A stretch of DNA of 64,000 nucleotides, taken from positions 1-64,000 of the forward strand of contig CAUJDW010000114.1 of NCBI GenBank assembly GCA_963169455.1, given 5' to 3'. This document shows positions 8,074-16,800 of this stretch, piece by piece. Both the position numbers and the translations under genes were made by a program. This DNA comes from Bacteroidota bacterium. Its GTDB lineage: Bacteria; Bacteroidota; Bacteroidia; Chitinophagales; Saprospiraceae. Within the stretch, counting starts at the first letter, position 1; each line of letters opens with the position of its first letter. A model generated the notes under the pieces. The model was not told where the DNA came from. It ran no database searches and was given only the letters and a program-made list of their open reading frames with translations.

Positions 8074-8637
8074 ATGAAAAAATTCACCCTGATTTTCCTG
8101 GCCCTTTCCACGATTCTGGCCAGTGCCTGCCAACAGGATCAAACCGGCAAAAAGGCTGCCGAAGAAACCGCCGCCGCCGCCGACACCTCCATGTCCGCAG
8201 TCGGACAGGCCATGCTGCGGGCCGGAATGAGCCGCTACGCCAGCCCGCGGGCTGGCCTGCGCTTCAGTTACCCCCTGGGCTCCTCCATCATGGATGAGGG
8301 CAACCTCATCACCGTGAAGTTCCCCGCCGCCCCTGACAGCATCTGCACGCCTTCGTCGATGCAGATCGTCGTTGAGGAAAACTGCACCCGGCTGGCCTTC
8401 ACGGAAATGGGCGGCGCCTCGGCAAAAACTGCCGACGGGCAGGAAAAATTCCAGCTTTACGAATTTATCAAAGGCTATGGCCAAATCAATGGGGAATCTG
8501 CCTACTCCTTCAAGACCATGCAGGAGGGCAAATGCTTTACCCTGACTTTCTTCGGCAACTGCCCGCTGGAAAAGGAAGGCGTGCTCAAGGCAAGCTTCGC
8601 CGACGACATCGTCCGCACCTTCCGGGTGGGGGGGTGA
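8074..8637 (+). CDS. Hypothetical lipoprotein
   Basis: A 187-residue protein with a lipoprotein signal: a basic start MKKF, a hydrophobic core and a cysteine after ILASA at residue 19, although the -3 position is Ala rather than Leu. The mature protein has no recognised domain; it reads like a small beta-rich periplasmic protein (FPAAPDSICTPSSMQI, SAYSFKTMQEGKCF). The open frame extends back to 7999 but that part is read-through of the phosphatase region. Function unknown. Confidence 0.75.
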   Translation: MKKFTLIFLALSTILASACQQDQTGKKAAEETAAAADTSMSAVGQAMLRAGMSRYASPRAGLRFSYPLGSSIMDEGNLITVKFPAAPDSICTPSSMQIVVEENCTRLAFTEMGGASAKTADGQEKFQLYEFIKGYGQINGESAYSFKTMQEGKCFTLTFFGNCPLEKEGVLKASFADDIVRTFRVGG

Positions 8638-8695
8638 AGAAAGGGCTTGCACATGGACGGGCAAAAGCGGAACTTGGCCTTTAAACCACTGGCCT

Positions 8696-9100
8696 ATGCC
8701 CTCCGTTGCCGATTTTATATTGGATCTGCCCTCCTCCGAACAATCTCTGGCCGGGCGGCTTCGCGGCCTTATCCTCGAATGCATTCCCGACGTGGAAGAG
8801 CGCCTGTCTTACGGTGTGCCCTACTTTTACCGCTTCAGCCGGATTTGCTTCATCTGGCCGGCATCGGCGCCCAACAGCGGCCACGATGAAGGCGTCCTGC
8901 TTGGCTTTTGCCGCGGCCACCTGCTGTCCAACGAAAATGGCTTGTTCGATATGGGCCAGCGCAAGGAGGTCGGCATCGTTCAGTATCGCTCCCTCCGGGA
9001 AATCGATGAGGATGCCGTCCGCGAAACGCTCTATGAAGCGGTTTTGGCCGATGAGGAAATGGGGAGAAAAGGAAGGGGGAAACGTAGGCGCCCCAGGTGA
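8696..9100 (+). CDS. DUF1801 family protein
   Basis: A 134-residue protein whose core LRGLILECIPDVEERLSYGVPYFYR is the DUF1801/YdhG-like pattern. Members are small soluble proteins, some proposed to chaperone iron, without an established reaction. A basic C-terminal tail (RKGRGKRRRPR) is unusual. It stands between a lipoprotein and an oxidase gene. A second, more canonical DUF1801 gene lies at 57444. Confidence 0.8.
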   Translation: MPSVADFILDLPSSEQSLAGRLRGLILECIPDVEERLSYGVPYFYRFSRICFIWPASAPNSGHDEGVLLGFCRGHLLSNENGLFDMGQRKEVGIVQYRSLREIDEDAVRETLYEAVLADEEMGRKGRGKRRRPR

Positions 9101-9162
9101 CATTGCCTGAAACTTTAAACCCTGTAATTTTAATTCCGGTAACTTTCAACCCCACACCCCCC

Positions 9163-10098
9163 ATGCCCACTATCACCGTCCTCGGCGCCGGCGTTTCCGG
9201 CCTTACCACTGCGGCCGTTCTGCTCGAAGCCGGGCATCAGGTGCGCATCCTTACGCGGGACTTGCCCGATGCGGCCACTTCGGCGGTAGCAGCCGCTATC
9301 TGGTTTCCTTATGAAGCCGAACCGGCGGAAAAAGCCAACCGCTGGAGCGCCGAATCCTACCTCGTATTTCAGGAACTGGCGGCGCAGCCCGGTACGGGGG
9401 TGTCCATGGTGGACTTCCTGGTCTTGTCGCGGCCCGGCCAAAACGATAGCTGGAAGGATGAACTGCCTCCGGGCGCCGTCCGCATGGCGGAGCCGGAAGA
9501 ATTGCCTCCGGGCTTCGAACTTGGGTACATGGCAAAGGCGCCCCTGGCGGAAACACCGCTGTATCTGCCATACCTGCTGGAGCGCTTCCGCCGCGGAGGC
9601 GGCGAGCTGATAGTTCGCGAAGTCCGGGAAGTGGACAGCCTGCTGCAGAACGGCCAAACCGTGGTGAACTGCACCGGCCTTGGCGCCAGGCAGTTGTTCG
9701 GCGATCAGGCCGTGTATCCCATCCGCGGGCAGGTGCTGAAGGTGGCTAAAACGCCCGGCGTCCGCAGCATGGTCTTTTCTCTGGAAAAGGGCCGGCTGGC
9801 CTACCTCATCGGGCGCAGCACCGACATCGTCCTGGGCGGCACCGATTACAGCCACGACTACCGCCTGGATATTTCAGAAGAAGACAGCAGGCTCATCCTG
9901 GAGCGGTGCCGGGCACTGGAACCGCGCCTGGGCGAAGCGGCCGTGCTGGAAGCGGCCGTGGGGCTGCGCCCCAAAAGAACTGCCATCCGCTGCGAGCGGG
10001 AGAACGGCCGGAATGTCATCCACAATTACGGCCACGGAGGCGCCGGCTTTACCCTCTCCTGGGGCTGCGCCAGGGAAGTGCTGCGCCTGTTGAATTGA
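9163..10098 (+). CDS. FAD-dependent amino acid oxidase (DAO family)
   Basis: A 311-residue flavoenzyme starting MPTITVLGAGVSGLTTAAVLLEAG, a perfect GxGxxGxxxA/G Rossmann loop. Later landmarks are VVNCTGLGARQLFGD, PIRGQVLKV, IVLGGTDYSHD and the C-terminal VIHNYGHGGAGFTLSWG, all typical of D-amino-acid oxidases. It probably oxidises a D-amino acid to the imino acid with FAD. The frame is open from 9097, but ATG 9163 begins the nucleotide fold. Substrate specificity is not readable. Confidence 0.88.
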   Translation: MPTITVLGAGVSGLTTAAVLLEAGHQVRILTRDLPDAATSAVAAAIWFPYEAEPAEKANRWSAESYLVFQELAAQPGTGVSMVDFLVLSRPGQNDSWKDELPPGAVRMAEPEELPPGFELGYMAKAPLAETPLYLPYLLERFRRGGGELIVREVREVDSLLQNGQTVVNCTGLGARQLFGDQAVYPIRGQVLKVAKTPGVRSMVFSLEKGRLAYLIGRSTDIVLGGTDYSHDYRLDISEEDSRLILERCRALEPRLGEAAVLEAAVGLRPKRTAIRCERENGRNVIHNYGHGGAGFTLSWGCAREVLRLLN

Positions 10099-10117
10099 TT
10101 TTTTTGAGTTAATTTTG
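10089..10117 (+). promoter_or_regulatory. Candidate promoter, TTG-N18-TAATTTTG
   Basis: TTG at 10089-10091 and TAATTTTG at 10110-10117 are separated by 18 bases, near the Bacteroidota -33/-7 spacing. It overlaps the end of the oxidase gene and lies 46 bases before the ATG at 10164. Confidence 0.4.
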
Positions 10118-10163
10118 AAGCCCGAGCCTTTTGGCGCTTTCAATCTTTAAAAACCCTGATACT

Positions 10164-11321
10164 ATGCCCCGAGTACTTTCGGCTCTTCTCATCATACTGT
10201 TCACGCTGCCGGCCCTGAGCCAGGAATGGATTACTGTTGCCGAACTGACGATCGAAGTCGGGCCCAACAGCGAAGAGGCCGTTTACTATGGGTTCGAAGC
10301 CGGCGATGAAGTGCAGGCCAGCCTGGAAATCCTGGAAGGCAAGGAGCTACGCACCTTCGAAATAGAGGAGTACCCCGACAATTCCCGCCTGCTGGAATAC
10401 AACCTGTCGGGCATTGCGGACAAGCGCATCAAGGTGTACGGGCGGGGTATTTACCGCTTTTATCTGCGCAATTCGGCCCGGCTGAAAAAAGTGGTCTGCC
10501 GGCTGCACATCCGGCGGCTGCCGGCCAGCCCGGCAACGGCCGGCTTCAACCCGGCCGTGAAATGGGTGGAGCGCATTGACACCAGCTATGAAGTGCAGTC
10601 CGAAACCCTTGTCGAAGGTTCTGAAGTAAAGGAGGTGCAGCAGCGGCGCCGCGTGCTGGCCAGGGCGGACACCTCCGTAGCCACCCTGCTTGAAAAAGTG
10701 GAGCGCGTGCATTCCCGCACCAAAATCGGCTCGGAAAACGTAGCTTTCATCACTTTCGAATTGCCCCAGAACCGGTATGAACCCGACAGAGACGAGCCCT
10801 ATCAAAGTACGGAAGTGGCCTCCTGGGCCTACTGGGTCGGCGCCGGAGAGGAAGGAAAAAAAGTGCTGGACGAGGCCAATGTAAAAGCCCTGGCCAGGAT
10901 CGCCAAAGGGGTAACCACCGGAGCCATCAGCGCCGGGCTGGTGTCCAGCGGCTACGGGGCCCTTGCCCTGCTGGCCATCGAGGGGGTTTCCACCTTCAGC
11001 AACCCGCCATCGGGCGAAAATGTGAAGTACGAGATCCTCCGCGAGCAAAAGGGCCAGCGCCAGTTGCTCAGCAAGGGCAACAGCGTGGCTGGCTTCGGGC
11101 GGGTGGACAACCACACCCAGGGCAGCTTCGCCATCAAACTGGAAAATGACAACTACGTGGAGGGGATCAACGTCAACGTCAAAGTCATCGCCGTGCTCGA
11201 AACCCGGGTGTACCGCGACGAATACTACACCGAACTCAGGGAAATTCCCGTCAGTGAAAAAACGATGGTGCGCAGGCCCATTATCAGCAAAGTGAAAGTA
11301 CCGGTGCTGGCTGGCCAGTAA
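10164..11321 (+). CDS. Hypothetical exported protein
   Basis: A 385-residue protein beginning MPRVLSALLIILFTLPALSQ, a clean Sec signal peptide cut after Ser or Gln. The N-terminal part (about 25-120) looks beta-rich; a central stretch with YEVQSETLVEGSEVKEV is charged; a hydrophobic segment GAISAGLVSSGYGALALLAIEGV lies near residues 255-280 and may be buried or membrane-associated. No family was recognised. The upstream in-frame start at 10131 would precede the signal peptide and is not used. Confidence 0.75.
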   Translation: MPRVLSALLIILFTLPALSQEWITVAELTIEVGPNSEEAVYYGFEAGDEVQASLEILEGKELRTFEIEEYPDNSRLLEYNLSGIADKRIKVYGRGIYRFYLRNSARLKKVVCRLHIRRLPASPATAGFNPAVKWVERIDTSYEVQSETLVEGSEVKEVQQRRRVLARADTSVATLLEKVERVHSRTKIGSENVAFITFELPQNRYEPDRDEPYQSTEVASWAYWVGAGEEGKKVLDEANVKALARIAKGVTTGAISAGLVSSGYGALALLAIEGVSTFSNPPSGENVKYEILREQKGQRQLLSKGNSVAGFGRVDNHTQGSFAIKLENDNYVEGINVNVKVIAVLETRVYRDEYYTELREIPVSEKTMVRRPIISKVKVPVLAGQ

Positions 11322-11329
11322 ATCTTTTT

Positions 11330-11337
11330 TATCTTTG
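11330..11337 (+). promoter_or_regulatory. Candidate -7 promoter box TATCTTTG
   Basis: TATCTTTG matches TAnnTTTG and lies 23 bases before the exchanger ATG at 11361. No clear -33 box was found. Confidence 0.45.
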
Positions 11338-11360
11338 CGCTCTTTCCGAAAAAAGGTGAC

Positions 11361-12320
11361 ATGCTGAACATTTTACTTCTTGCAGCCGGTTTTGTGGTGC
11401 TCATTTACGGGGCCAATAAACTCGTGGATGCCGCTTCGGACCTCGCCCTGCGGCTGAAAGTCCCACCCATTGTCATAGGCCTGACCATCGTCGCTTTCGG
11501 CACATCGGCGCCGGAGCTCTCGGTCAACCTGATCGCTGCGGCCAGGCACAGCACCGACATCGCCCTGGGCAACATCATCGGCAGCAACATCCTGAACATT
11601 CTGCTCATCCTGGGCATTTCCTCGGCCATCGCCCCTCTGGCCGTCAAATCGAACACGACCTGGATCGAGATACCCCTGGCCTCCCTGTCGGCCCTGGTCG
11701 TGCTGGCCATGGTAAGCGACATCTGGCTCGACCAGGCGGGGCAGGGCCTGATTTCCCGCTCCGACGGGATCATCCTGCTCTTTTTCTTCATCATCTTCCT
11801 GGTTTACAATTTTCAACTGGCGCGTAAGGGTATAGGTGAAGAGGAAGCGCCTGAAACCAAGCTGTATTCTTTGCCCATGGCCGTTTTTTACATCCTGTTC
11901 GGGCTCGCTCTGCTGGTGCTCGGCGGGCGGCTGATCGTCGACAACGCGGTGGCCCTGGCCCGCCTGGCGGGCCTGTCGGAACGCCTCATCGGCCTGACGG
12001 TGGTTTCCATCGGCACTTCGCTGCCGGAACTGGCCACCTCCATCGTCGCCGCCCGGAAAAAGAGCACCGACCTGGCCATCGGCAATGTCGTCGGCTCCAA
12101 TATTTTCAACGTCTTTTTGGTTCTGGGCCTGTCTTCCATCGTTTACCCCATTCCCATTTCCGGCGGGAATATTTTCGATATTCTCGTCAATATCCTGGCC
12201 AGCGCTCTGCTGTTCATCTTTCTGTTTACCGGGAAAGGGCGGCGGCTGGAGCGCTGGGAAGGCATCCTGTTCGTCCTGCTCTACCTGGCGTACCTGATCT
12301 GGTTGATCCTGCAACCATGA
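11361..12320 (+). CDS. Calcium/sodium antiporter (CaCA family), paralog 1
   Basis: A 319-residue inner-membrane exchanger with about ten hydrophobic helices arranged as two inverted halves. Each half carries an alpha repeat: FGTSAPELSVNLIAA (about 48-62) and IGTSLPELATSIVAA (about 217-231), where the Glu residues bind the cations; GNIIGSNILNILLILG and GNVVGSNIFNVFLVLG follow. It should extrude Ca2+ against Na+ or H+. A close paralog lies at 14795, three genes downstream. An acidic loop (GIGEEEAPETK) joins the halves. Confidence 0.93.
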   Translation: MLNILLLAAGFVVLIYGANKLVDAASDLALRLKVPPIVIGLTIVAFGTSAPELSVNLIAAARHSTDIALGNIIGSNILNILLILGISSAIAPLAVKSNTTWIEIPLASLSALVVLAMVSDIWLDQAGQGLISRSDGIILLFFFIIFLVYNFQLARKGIGEEEAPETKLYSLPMAVFYILFGLALLVLGGRLIVDNAVALARLAGLSERLIGLTVVSIGTSLPELATSIVAARKKSTDLAIGNVVGSNIFNVFLVLGLSSIVYPIPISGGNIFDILVNILASALLFIFLFTGKGRRLERWEGILFVLLYLAYLIWLILQP

Positions 12321-12389
12321 GGAGGATGAGGCAGGGCCGCAAAGGAATACTGAATAGTTTTTATTTTTGAAGCTGCTCCGGTAAGTACC

Positions 12390-12412
12390 TTGGCCCGGCG
12401 GCGACGGGCCAA
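12390..12412. other. Short GC-rich hairpin in the gap before the P1 peptidase
   Basis: TTGGCCCG (12390-12397) and CGGGCCAA (12405-12412) form an 8-base perfect stem. It follows the exchanger gene by about 70 bases but has no T-run after it, so it is a weak terminator candidate. Confidence 0.3.
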
Positions 12413-12495
12413 TATTCCGGCAATCCGGTTTTCCATTGTTCCCGTCCGGGCCTATTCGGAGCCTCATTTTAAAAAAACCAACACCTGAATGCCCT

Positions 12496-13662
12496 ATGAT
12501 AAAAATCGCCCTTTTGCTCCCCTGCCTGCTTTTTTGCTGCGCCTTCATCCTGCACGGCCAGGAAAACACCTCTTCCCGGCCCCGCGCCCGCGGCCTGGGC
12601 ATTCCCTTCGACGGGGCGCCGGGGCCTTTTAACGCCATCACCGATGTCGCCGGCGTCAAGGTCGGTTACACCACCCTCATCGGGGGGGAGGGGAAACTGG
12701 AAGTGGGAAAGGGCCCTGTGCGCACCGGCGTGACCGTGGTGCTGCCCTGCGATGACTTCAGCAATTACCGCAGCTTCCCCGCCGCCGTGTATGCCCTCAA
12801 CGGCATGGGCGAGATGACCGCTGGCCTATATCTTCAGGATTATCCCCTGCTGTACGGGCCTGTCGGCATTACCAATACGAACAGCGTGGGCGTTGTCAGG
12901 GACGCCATCGGGCAATGGCTCTTCGGGCGCTATTCCACCGGTGAGCTCTTTGATTTTTCCTTCGGGCTGCCCGTAGCAGCCGAAACCTGGGACGGCGGGC
13001 TCAACGACATCAACGGGCTGCACGTCAAACCGGAGCACGTCTTCGCCGCACTGGACAACGCGCAGGGCGGAAAGATCAGGGAAGGCAATGTGGGCGGAGG
13101 AACGGGCATGGTTTGCTATGAATTCAAGGGCGGAACCGGCACAGCTTCCCGTTTGGTGGCAGTAGATTCGGCACAATACACCCTCGGGGTGCTGGTGCAG
13201 GCCAACTTCGGGCGCAGGCCCGAACTCACCATTGCCGGCGTGCCTGCAGGGCGGGAGATGCCCGGGCAGATGCCCGTTCTGAACGAGCCGGTGCGAAGCG
13301 ACGGCTCCATCATCGTGGTGCTGGCCACCGATGCGCCCCTGCTGCCCTGGCAACTGCAACTGCTGGCCAAACGCATCCCGCTGGGCATGGCCCGCACCGG
13401 CGCCATCAGCCACATGGGTTCCGGCGATATCTTCCTGGCCTTTTCCACCGCCGAAAAAATCGAATGGGATAGCGACATGGGCCGCCTGGAATCCCTGATG
13501 AACCCATTCTTTAAAGCTGCCGTGGAAGCTACCGAAGAGGCCATCGTCAACGCCCTCGTGGCAGGAGAAACCATGACGGGCATAAACGGGAACACCATTT
13601 ACGCCATTCCGCATGAAAAACTGAGGGATGTGTTGAAGAAATACAACCGTTTGTCGAACTAG
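12496..13662 (+). CDS. P1 (S58) family aminopeptidase, DmpA-like
   Basis: A 388-residue protein with a signal peptide (MIKIALLLPCLLFCCAFILHG) and the DmpA fold. Landmarks are ITDVAGVKVGYTTL, GVGITNTNSVG-like text at about 120, GGGTGMVCYEFKGGTG and DGSIIVVLATDAPL. In DmpA-type enzymes the chain cleaves itself before the Ser of the last motif, which becomes the N-terminal nucleophile; here that is the Gly-Ser pair in SDGSII. It likely cleaves N-terminal residues from peptides in the periplasm. ATG 12496 is used because it starts the signal peptide. Confidence 0.9.
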   Translation: MIKIALLLPCLLFCCAFILHGQENTSSRPRARGLGIPFDGAPGPFNAITDVAGVKVGYTTLIGGEGKLEVGKGPVRTGVTVVLPCDDFSNYRSFPAAVYALNGMGEMTAGLYLQDYPLLYGPVGITNTNSVGVVRDAIGQWLFGRYSTGELFDFSFGLPVAAETWDGGLNDINGLHVKPEHVFAALDNAQGGKIREGNVGGGTGMVCYEFKGGTGTASRLVAVDSAQYTLGVLVQANFGRRPELTIAGVPAGREMPGQMPVLNEPVRSDGSIIVVLATDAPLLPWQLQLLAKRIPLGMARTGAISHMGSGDIFLAFSTAEKIEWDSDMGRLESLMNPFFKAAVEATEEAIVNALVAGETMTGINGNTIYAIPHEKLRDVLKKYNRLSN

Positions 13663-13695
13663 CTGGACAAGCGCCCCCCTTTTTTGTATATTGAA

Positions 13696-13733
13696 AGTAA
13701 CTGTTCAGCACGCCTGCGTGCTGAATAGTTACT
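13696..13733. repeat. 38-bp palindrome, GTAACTATT family copy 1
   Basis: Left arm AGTAACTGTTCAGCACGC (13696-13713) and right arm GCGTGCTGAATAGTTACT (13716-13733) are inverted copies with a single G/A difference that would still pair as G-U in RNA. The loop is two bases. No T-run follows on either strand, so it is not a standard terminator. Related sequences occur at 44847 and 59607. Confidence 0.75.
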
Positions 13734-13763
13734 ATTGAAAAAAGGTTAAAACTGCGCTGCACT

Positions 13764-14147
13764 ATGACGCCCAAAGAAAGAATCTACGACGCCTTCGGCG
13801 AACTGGCTTACCTGGTCGCCCGCTCCGATGGGCTGATACAGCCCGAGGAGGTAGTAAAACTGGAAGAGATACTCATGGCCCACCCCAAAGGCAGGGAGAT
13901 CAAATGGTCTTTCGACTACGAGCGCCGCAAGCGCAACGATCCTGAAGAACTCTACAAAAAAGTCATCGACTGCTGCCGGGAGAACGGCCCCGACCCCGAA
14001 TACCAGTTCCTGGTGGAAATGCTGGAAAGGGTGGCCCTGGCCAGCGCCGGCATCGATTCGTCGGAAGAAGCGGCTATCAAAGGCTTTATCCACGACCTGA
14101 CGGAGCGTTTTAAAAAAGACATCCGGGATATCAATGAGCTGAAGTGA
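13764..14147 (+). CDS. TerB-like helical protein
   Basis: A 127-residue all-helical acidic protein. The segment LAYLVARSDGLIQPEEVVKLEEI has the spacing of the TerB/DjlA acidic-loop motif that may bind metal, and a second half (ASAGIDSSEEAAIKGFI) repeats it loosely. TerB-family proteins act in stress responses or as scaffolds at the membrane; no other ter genes are nearby. Cytoplasmic, no signal. Confidence 0.65.
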   Translation: MTPKERIYDAFGELAYLVARSDGLIQPEEVVKLEEILMAHPKGREIKWSFDYERRKRNDPEELYKKVIDCCRENGPDPEYQFLVEMLERVALASAGIDSSEEAAIKGFIHDLTERFKKDIRDINELK

Positions 14148-14198
14148 TCCATTCCGCCCTGCTGCACCGGTACTTCCCATCAGTCAAGCCATTTCAAT

Positions 14199-14714
14199 AT
14201 GAGACGCAGAAGCCCATCCCTCGCCATTCCAAAACGCGGGCAGGTAAACCTCCGCCCCTTGCTTTTTTTCATTGCCGGCCTTTTACCCCTGTTTTCCTGT
14301 GGCCGGGCCGCCCCCGAAACCATACCGGCCGGCGCGGAGCAGTTGCAACAGGCCATGCACACCTTCAACGAGGCCTTCGCCCGGGCCGACGCCACGGCCC
14401 TCAGCGAGCTGCTTACCACAAACTACCTGCACACCAGCGGCAACCGGCCGGCTATTGGCAAAGAAGCCTGGCTGGAATATGTGCGCAGCCGGAAAGCCCA
14501 GGTCGAAAAAGGCCTGCTGGCTATCGACAACTACCAGATGCTGGATGTCAAAGTGCGGCTCTATGGCCCCGCCGCCGTGGTGAGCAGCCGGGCCGTAGAG
14601 CAGGGGCTGGAAAACGGAGCGCCCTTCGATGCGGCCTACCGAACCAGCCAGTTCTGGGTGGTGGAAAACGGCCAGTGGAAGCGGGCGGGGTTCCATGACA
14701 CTCAAATACGCTGA
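14199..14714 (+). CDS. Lipoprotein with NTF2-like (DUF4440) domain
   Basis: A 171-residue protein with a long basic N-terminus, a hydrophobic run (LRPLLFFIAGLLPLFSC) and the lipobox LFSC. The mature part is a SnoaL/DUF4440 fold: HTFNEAFARADATALSELLT at the start and FWVVENGQWKRAGFHDTQI at the end. Such domains bind or process small hydrophobic molecules, often without known reaction. It precedes the second exchanger gene by 80 bases. Confidence 0.8.
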   Translation: MRRRSPSLAIPKRGQVNLRPLLFFIAGLLPLFSCGRAAPETIPAGAEQLQQAMHTFNEAFARADATALSELLTTNYLHTSGNRPAIGKEAWLEYVRSRKAQVEKGLLAIDNYQMLDVKVRLYGPAAVVSSRAVEQGLENGAPFDAAYRTSQFWVVENGQWKRAGFHDTQIR

Positions 14715-14794
14715 AACGGCAGGTGAAATGTAGTGGCCGGAAACCGAAAAGCTGTCTTTGTATGGAAAAAACCAAACCCAACATCCGGTAAGCT

Positions 14795-15757
14795 ATGCTT
14801 GATTTCTTTCTTCTGTTCGCCGGGCTGGCCCTGCTGGCCATCGGAGCCAACCAACTGGTCGATGGAGCGTCGGCCCTGGCCAAACGCATGAACGTGCCCA
14901 GCATCGTCATCGGGCTGACTATCGTGGCCTTCGGAACCTCGGCCCCGGAATTGTCGGTCAACCTCGTGGCGGCCATCCAGCACGATACCGATATCGCACT
15001 GGGCAACGTCGTAGGCAGCAACATCCTGAACATCCTGCTTATCCTGGGCATTTCCGCCCTCTTTAGCCCCCTGGCCGTAAAATCGAACACCACCTGGATC
15101 GAAATCCCCCTGGCGCTGCTGGCTGCCCTCGTCGTTCTCGCCACTGCCAATGACCGCCTGCTGGACGGGGCTCCCGGTTCCGTGATAAGCAGGGCGGACG
15201 GTATCGTCCTGCTCTTCTTTTTCATCATTTTTCTGGTCTACAACTTCCAGCTGATCCGCAACAACAAGGGCGAAGATGATCTGGAGGTCAAGGATTACAG
15301 CAAGGCCAAATCGGCCGTTTACATACTGCTGGGGCTGGCCCTGCTGGTGGCCGGAGGCCGCATCATGGTGGAAAGCGCGGTGAACATCGCCCGGCAGTGG
15401 GGCATCTCCGAACGCCTCATCGCCCTGACCATCGTATCTGTGGGCACATCCCTGCCCGAACTGGCTACTTCGGTGGTGGCCGCTGTGAAAAAAAATACGG
15501 ATATCGCTATCGGGAACGTCGTAGGCTCCAACATTTTCAACATCTTTTTCATCCTTGGCCTTTCGGCCGTGGTGTATCCGCTTCCCATACAGAATGCTTC
15601 CCAATTCGACATTTTAGTCAATATTCTGGCCAACACCCTGTTATTCCTTTTTATCTTTATCGGCAGAGGCAGGCGCATCGTGCAGTGGGAAGGCGTGCTT
15701 TTCCTGCTGTTGTACGGGGCCTACCTCCTCGCCCTGATAAAGGGGTGGGGGATATGA
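14795..15757 (+). CDS. Calcium/sodium antiporter (CaCA family), paralog 2
   Basis: A 320-residue exchanger with the same two alpha repeats as the gene at 11361: FGTSAPELSVNLVAA and VGTSLPELATSVVAA. The two proteins align along their whole length with conservative changes, including the stretch LAVKSNTTWIEIPLA. The loop between halves is NNKGEDDLEVKDYSK, again acidic. The arrangement suggests local duplication with three genes between. Different start contexts and loop sequences suggest the pair has been kept for different conditions. Confidence 0.93.
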   Translation: MLDFFLLFAGLALLAIGANQLVDGASALAKRMNVPSIVIGLTIVAFGTSAPELSVNLVAAIQHDTDIALGNVVGSNILNILLILGISALFSPLAVKSNTTWIEIPLALLAALVVLATANDRLLDGAPGSVISRADGIVLLFFFIIFLVYNFQLIRNNKGEDDLEVKDYSKAKSAVYILLGLALLVAGGRIMVESAVNIARQWGISERLIALTIVSVGTSLPELATSVVAAVKKNTDIAIGNVVGSNIFNIFFILGLSAVVYPLPIQNASQFDILVNILANTLLFLFIFIGRGRRIVQWEGVLFLLLYGAYLLALIKGWGI

Positions 15758-15764
15758 GGGCAAC

Positions 15765-16523
15765 ATGTTTCAACCTTCTTCTTTAAACACCATCGACGAC
15801 GTCCTTCGGGAGCTGGACGCCATCATTGACCACTCGCTGGAAAGCAATGACGCCGCCGGCATATTCGCCTATGTTTACCGGCGGACGACTGCCCGGGTGA
15901 AGGAAGGCATTCAGGAAGGGTGTTTTGAAGACAACGAGCGCATGGAACACCTGGATGTGGTGTTCGCCCGGCGCTATATCGATGCATACCGGCAATGGAG
16001 GGCCGGGGAGGCGCCGCCGGAAGCCTGGCAGCTGGCCTTTGGGGCCTGCCGGCAACCCTTGTCCATTTTCCAGCACGTGCTGCTGGGGATGAACGCCCAC
16101 ATCAACTTCGACCTCGGCATCGCCGCCGCCGAGGTAGCCCCGGGGCCTTCCATCAACAGCCTCAAAAATGATTTCATGGCCATCAACGGGCTGCTGGCGG
16201 ATATCGTCGATGAACTGCAAAGCCGGCTCAGCCGCGTTTCACCCTTTTTTTTCGTCATCGACTGGCTGGGCGGCCGGCGCGATGAAGCTGTCATCAGGCT
16301 GAACATCCAGAAAGCAAGGGCTCATGCCTGGGAACTCGCCTGCCGCCTGGCCGCCGCCGGCCCCGAGCGGGAAAACCACATCCGAAGCGCCGCCGCGCTG
16401 AGCCTCCGCCTTGGCCGCCTCATCCAAAGCCCCCCTGGCATGCTGCTGCCCCCCGCCCTCCGCCTGGTGCGCCGCTGGGAAGTGAAAGACATCCAACTGA
16501 TCCTGGACAGGCTGCAGGCCTGA
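15765..16523 (+). CDS. DUF5995 family protein
   Basis: A 252-residue protein, seven bases after the exchanger and thus probably co-transcribed. The blocks GIFAYVYRRTTARVKEGI, ERMEHLDVVFARRYIDAY and HVLLGMNAHINFDLGIA define DUF5995, a helical family of unknown function with several conserved His and Asp residues that could coordinate a metal. No signal peptide. Confidence 0.82.
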   Translation: MFQPSSLNTIDDVLRELDAIIDHSLESNDAAGIFAYVYRRTTARVKEGIQEGCFEDNERMEHLDVVFARRYIDAYRQWRAGEAPPEAWQLAFGACRQPLSIFQHVLLGMNAHINFDLGIAAAEVAPGPSINSLKNDFMAINGLLADIVDELQSRLSRVSPFFFVIDWLGGRRDEAVIRLNIQKARAHAWELACRLAAAGPERENHIRSAAALSLRLGRLIQSPPGMLLPPALRLVRRWEVKDIQLILDRLQA

Positions 16524-16632
16524 CCTTTGATTTTTACCTTCTTCTTTTTACCTGCCCCTGGCCTGTAATTCACCCCGGGGTGACTGGGAGAGTGGGTGAC
16601 TTGGTGACTTGGTGAGGGGGAGACTGGGAGAG
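16524..16632. repeat. Low-complexity intergenic repeats
   Basis: The gap between 16523 and the AraC gene at 16971 has no gene. Its first part carries repeated units of the types GTGACTTG (twice in a row near 16600) and GACTGGGAGA (near 16580, 16622 and again at 16801). After the structured element, 16813-16855 is a CTGCAGG/CCGCAGG-rich stretch. Similar short repeats fill other gaps in this window. Confidence 0.6.
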
Positions 16633-16800
16633 TAATGTCGTCAAATTAAGATTTTCATAGCAGGCCTGTCAGCGTCTGGCTAAGCAGAGATAACTAGACG
16701 CAAGCCAGCCGCTGACTACTCCCGCGTCAGTCAGCGGCTGACTCGCCTGAGAGAGAACCCGGTTTAGTCAGTCGCTGACAGCCCTAAGTTGACGACATTA
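16633..16800. mobile_element. 168-bp element with terminal inverted repeats holding structured repeat copy 1
   Basis: The ends TAATGTCGTCAA (16633-16644) and TTGACGACATTA (16789-16800) are perfect 12-base inverted repeats. Inside lies a 116-bp core (16666-16781) whose own ends CTGTCAGCGTCTGGCTAA and TTAGTCAGTCGCTGACAG pair with two mismatches, and whose centre AAGCCAGCCGCTGACT (16702-16717) pairs with 16729-16744. The core recurs at 31535-31650. It is non-coding. It could be a miniature transposable element or a REP/BIME-type repeat. Confidence 0.65.

Noticed and set aside
11373..12659. 428-residue reverse-strand open frame
   Set aside because: Antisense of the first exchanger; composition is Gln/Asp/Arg-rich as expected for the complement of a membrane protein gene.
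13696..13733. Rho-independent terminator
   Set aside because: Strong stem but no T-run on either side, and related copies occur elsewhere; called a repeat instead.
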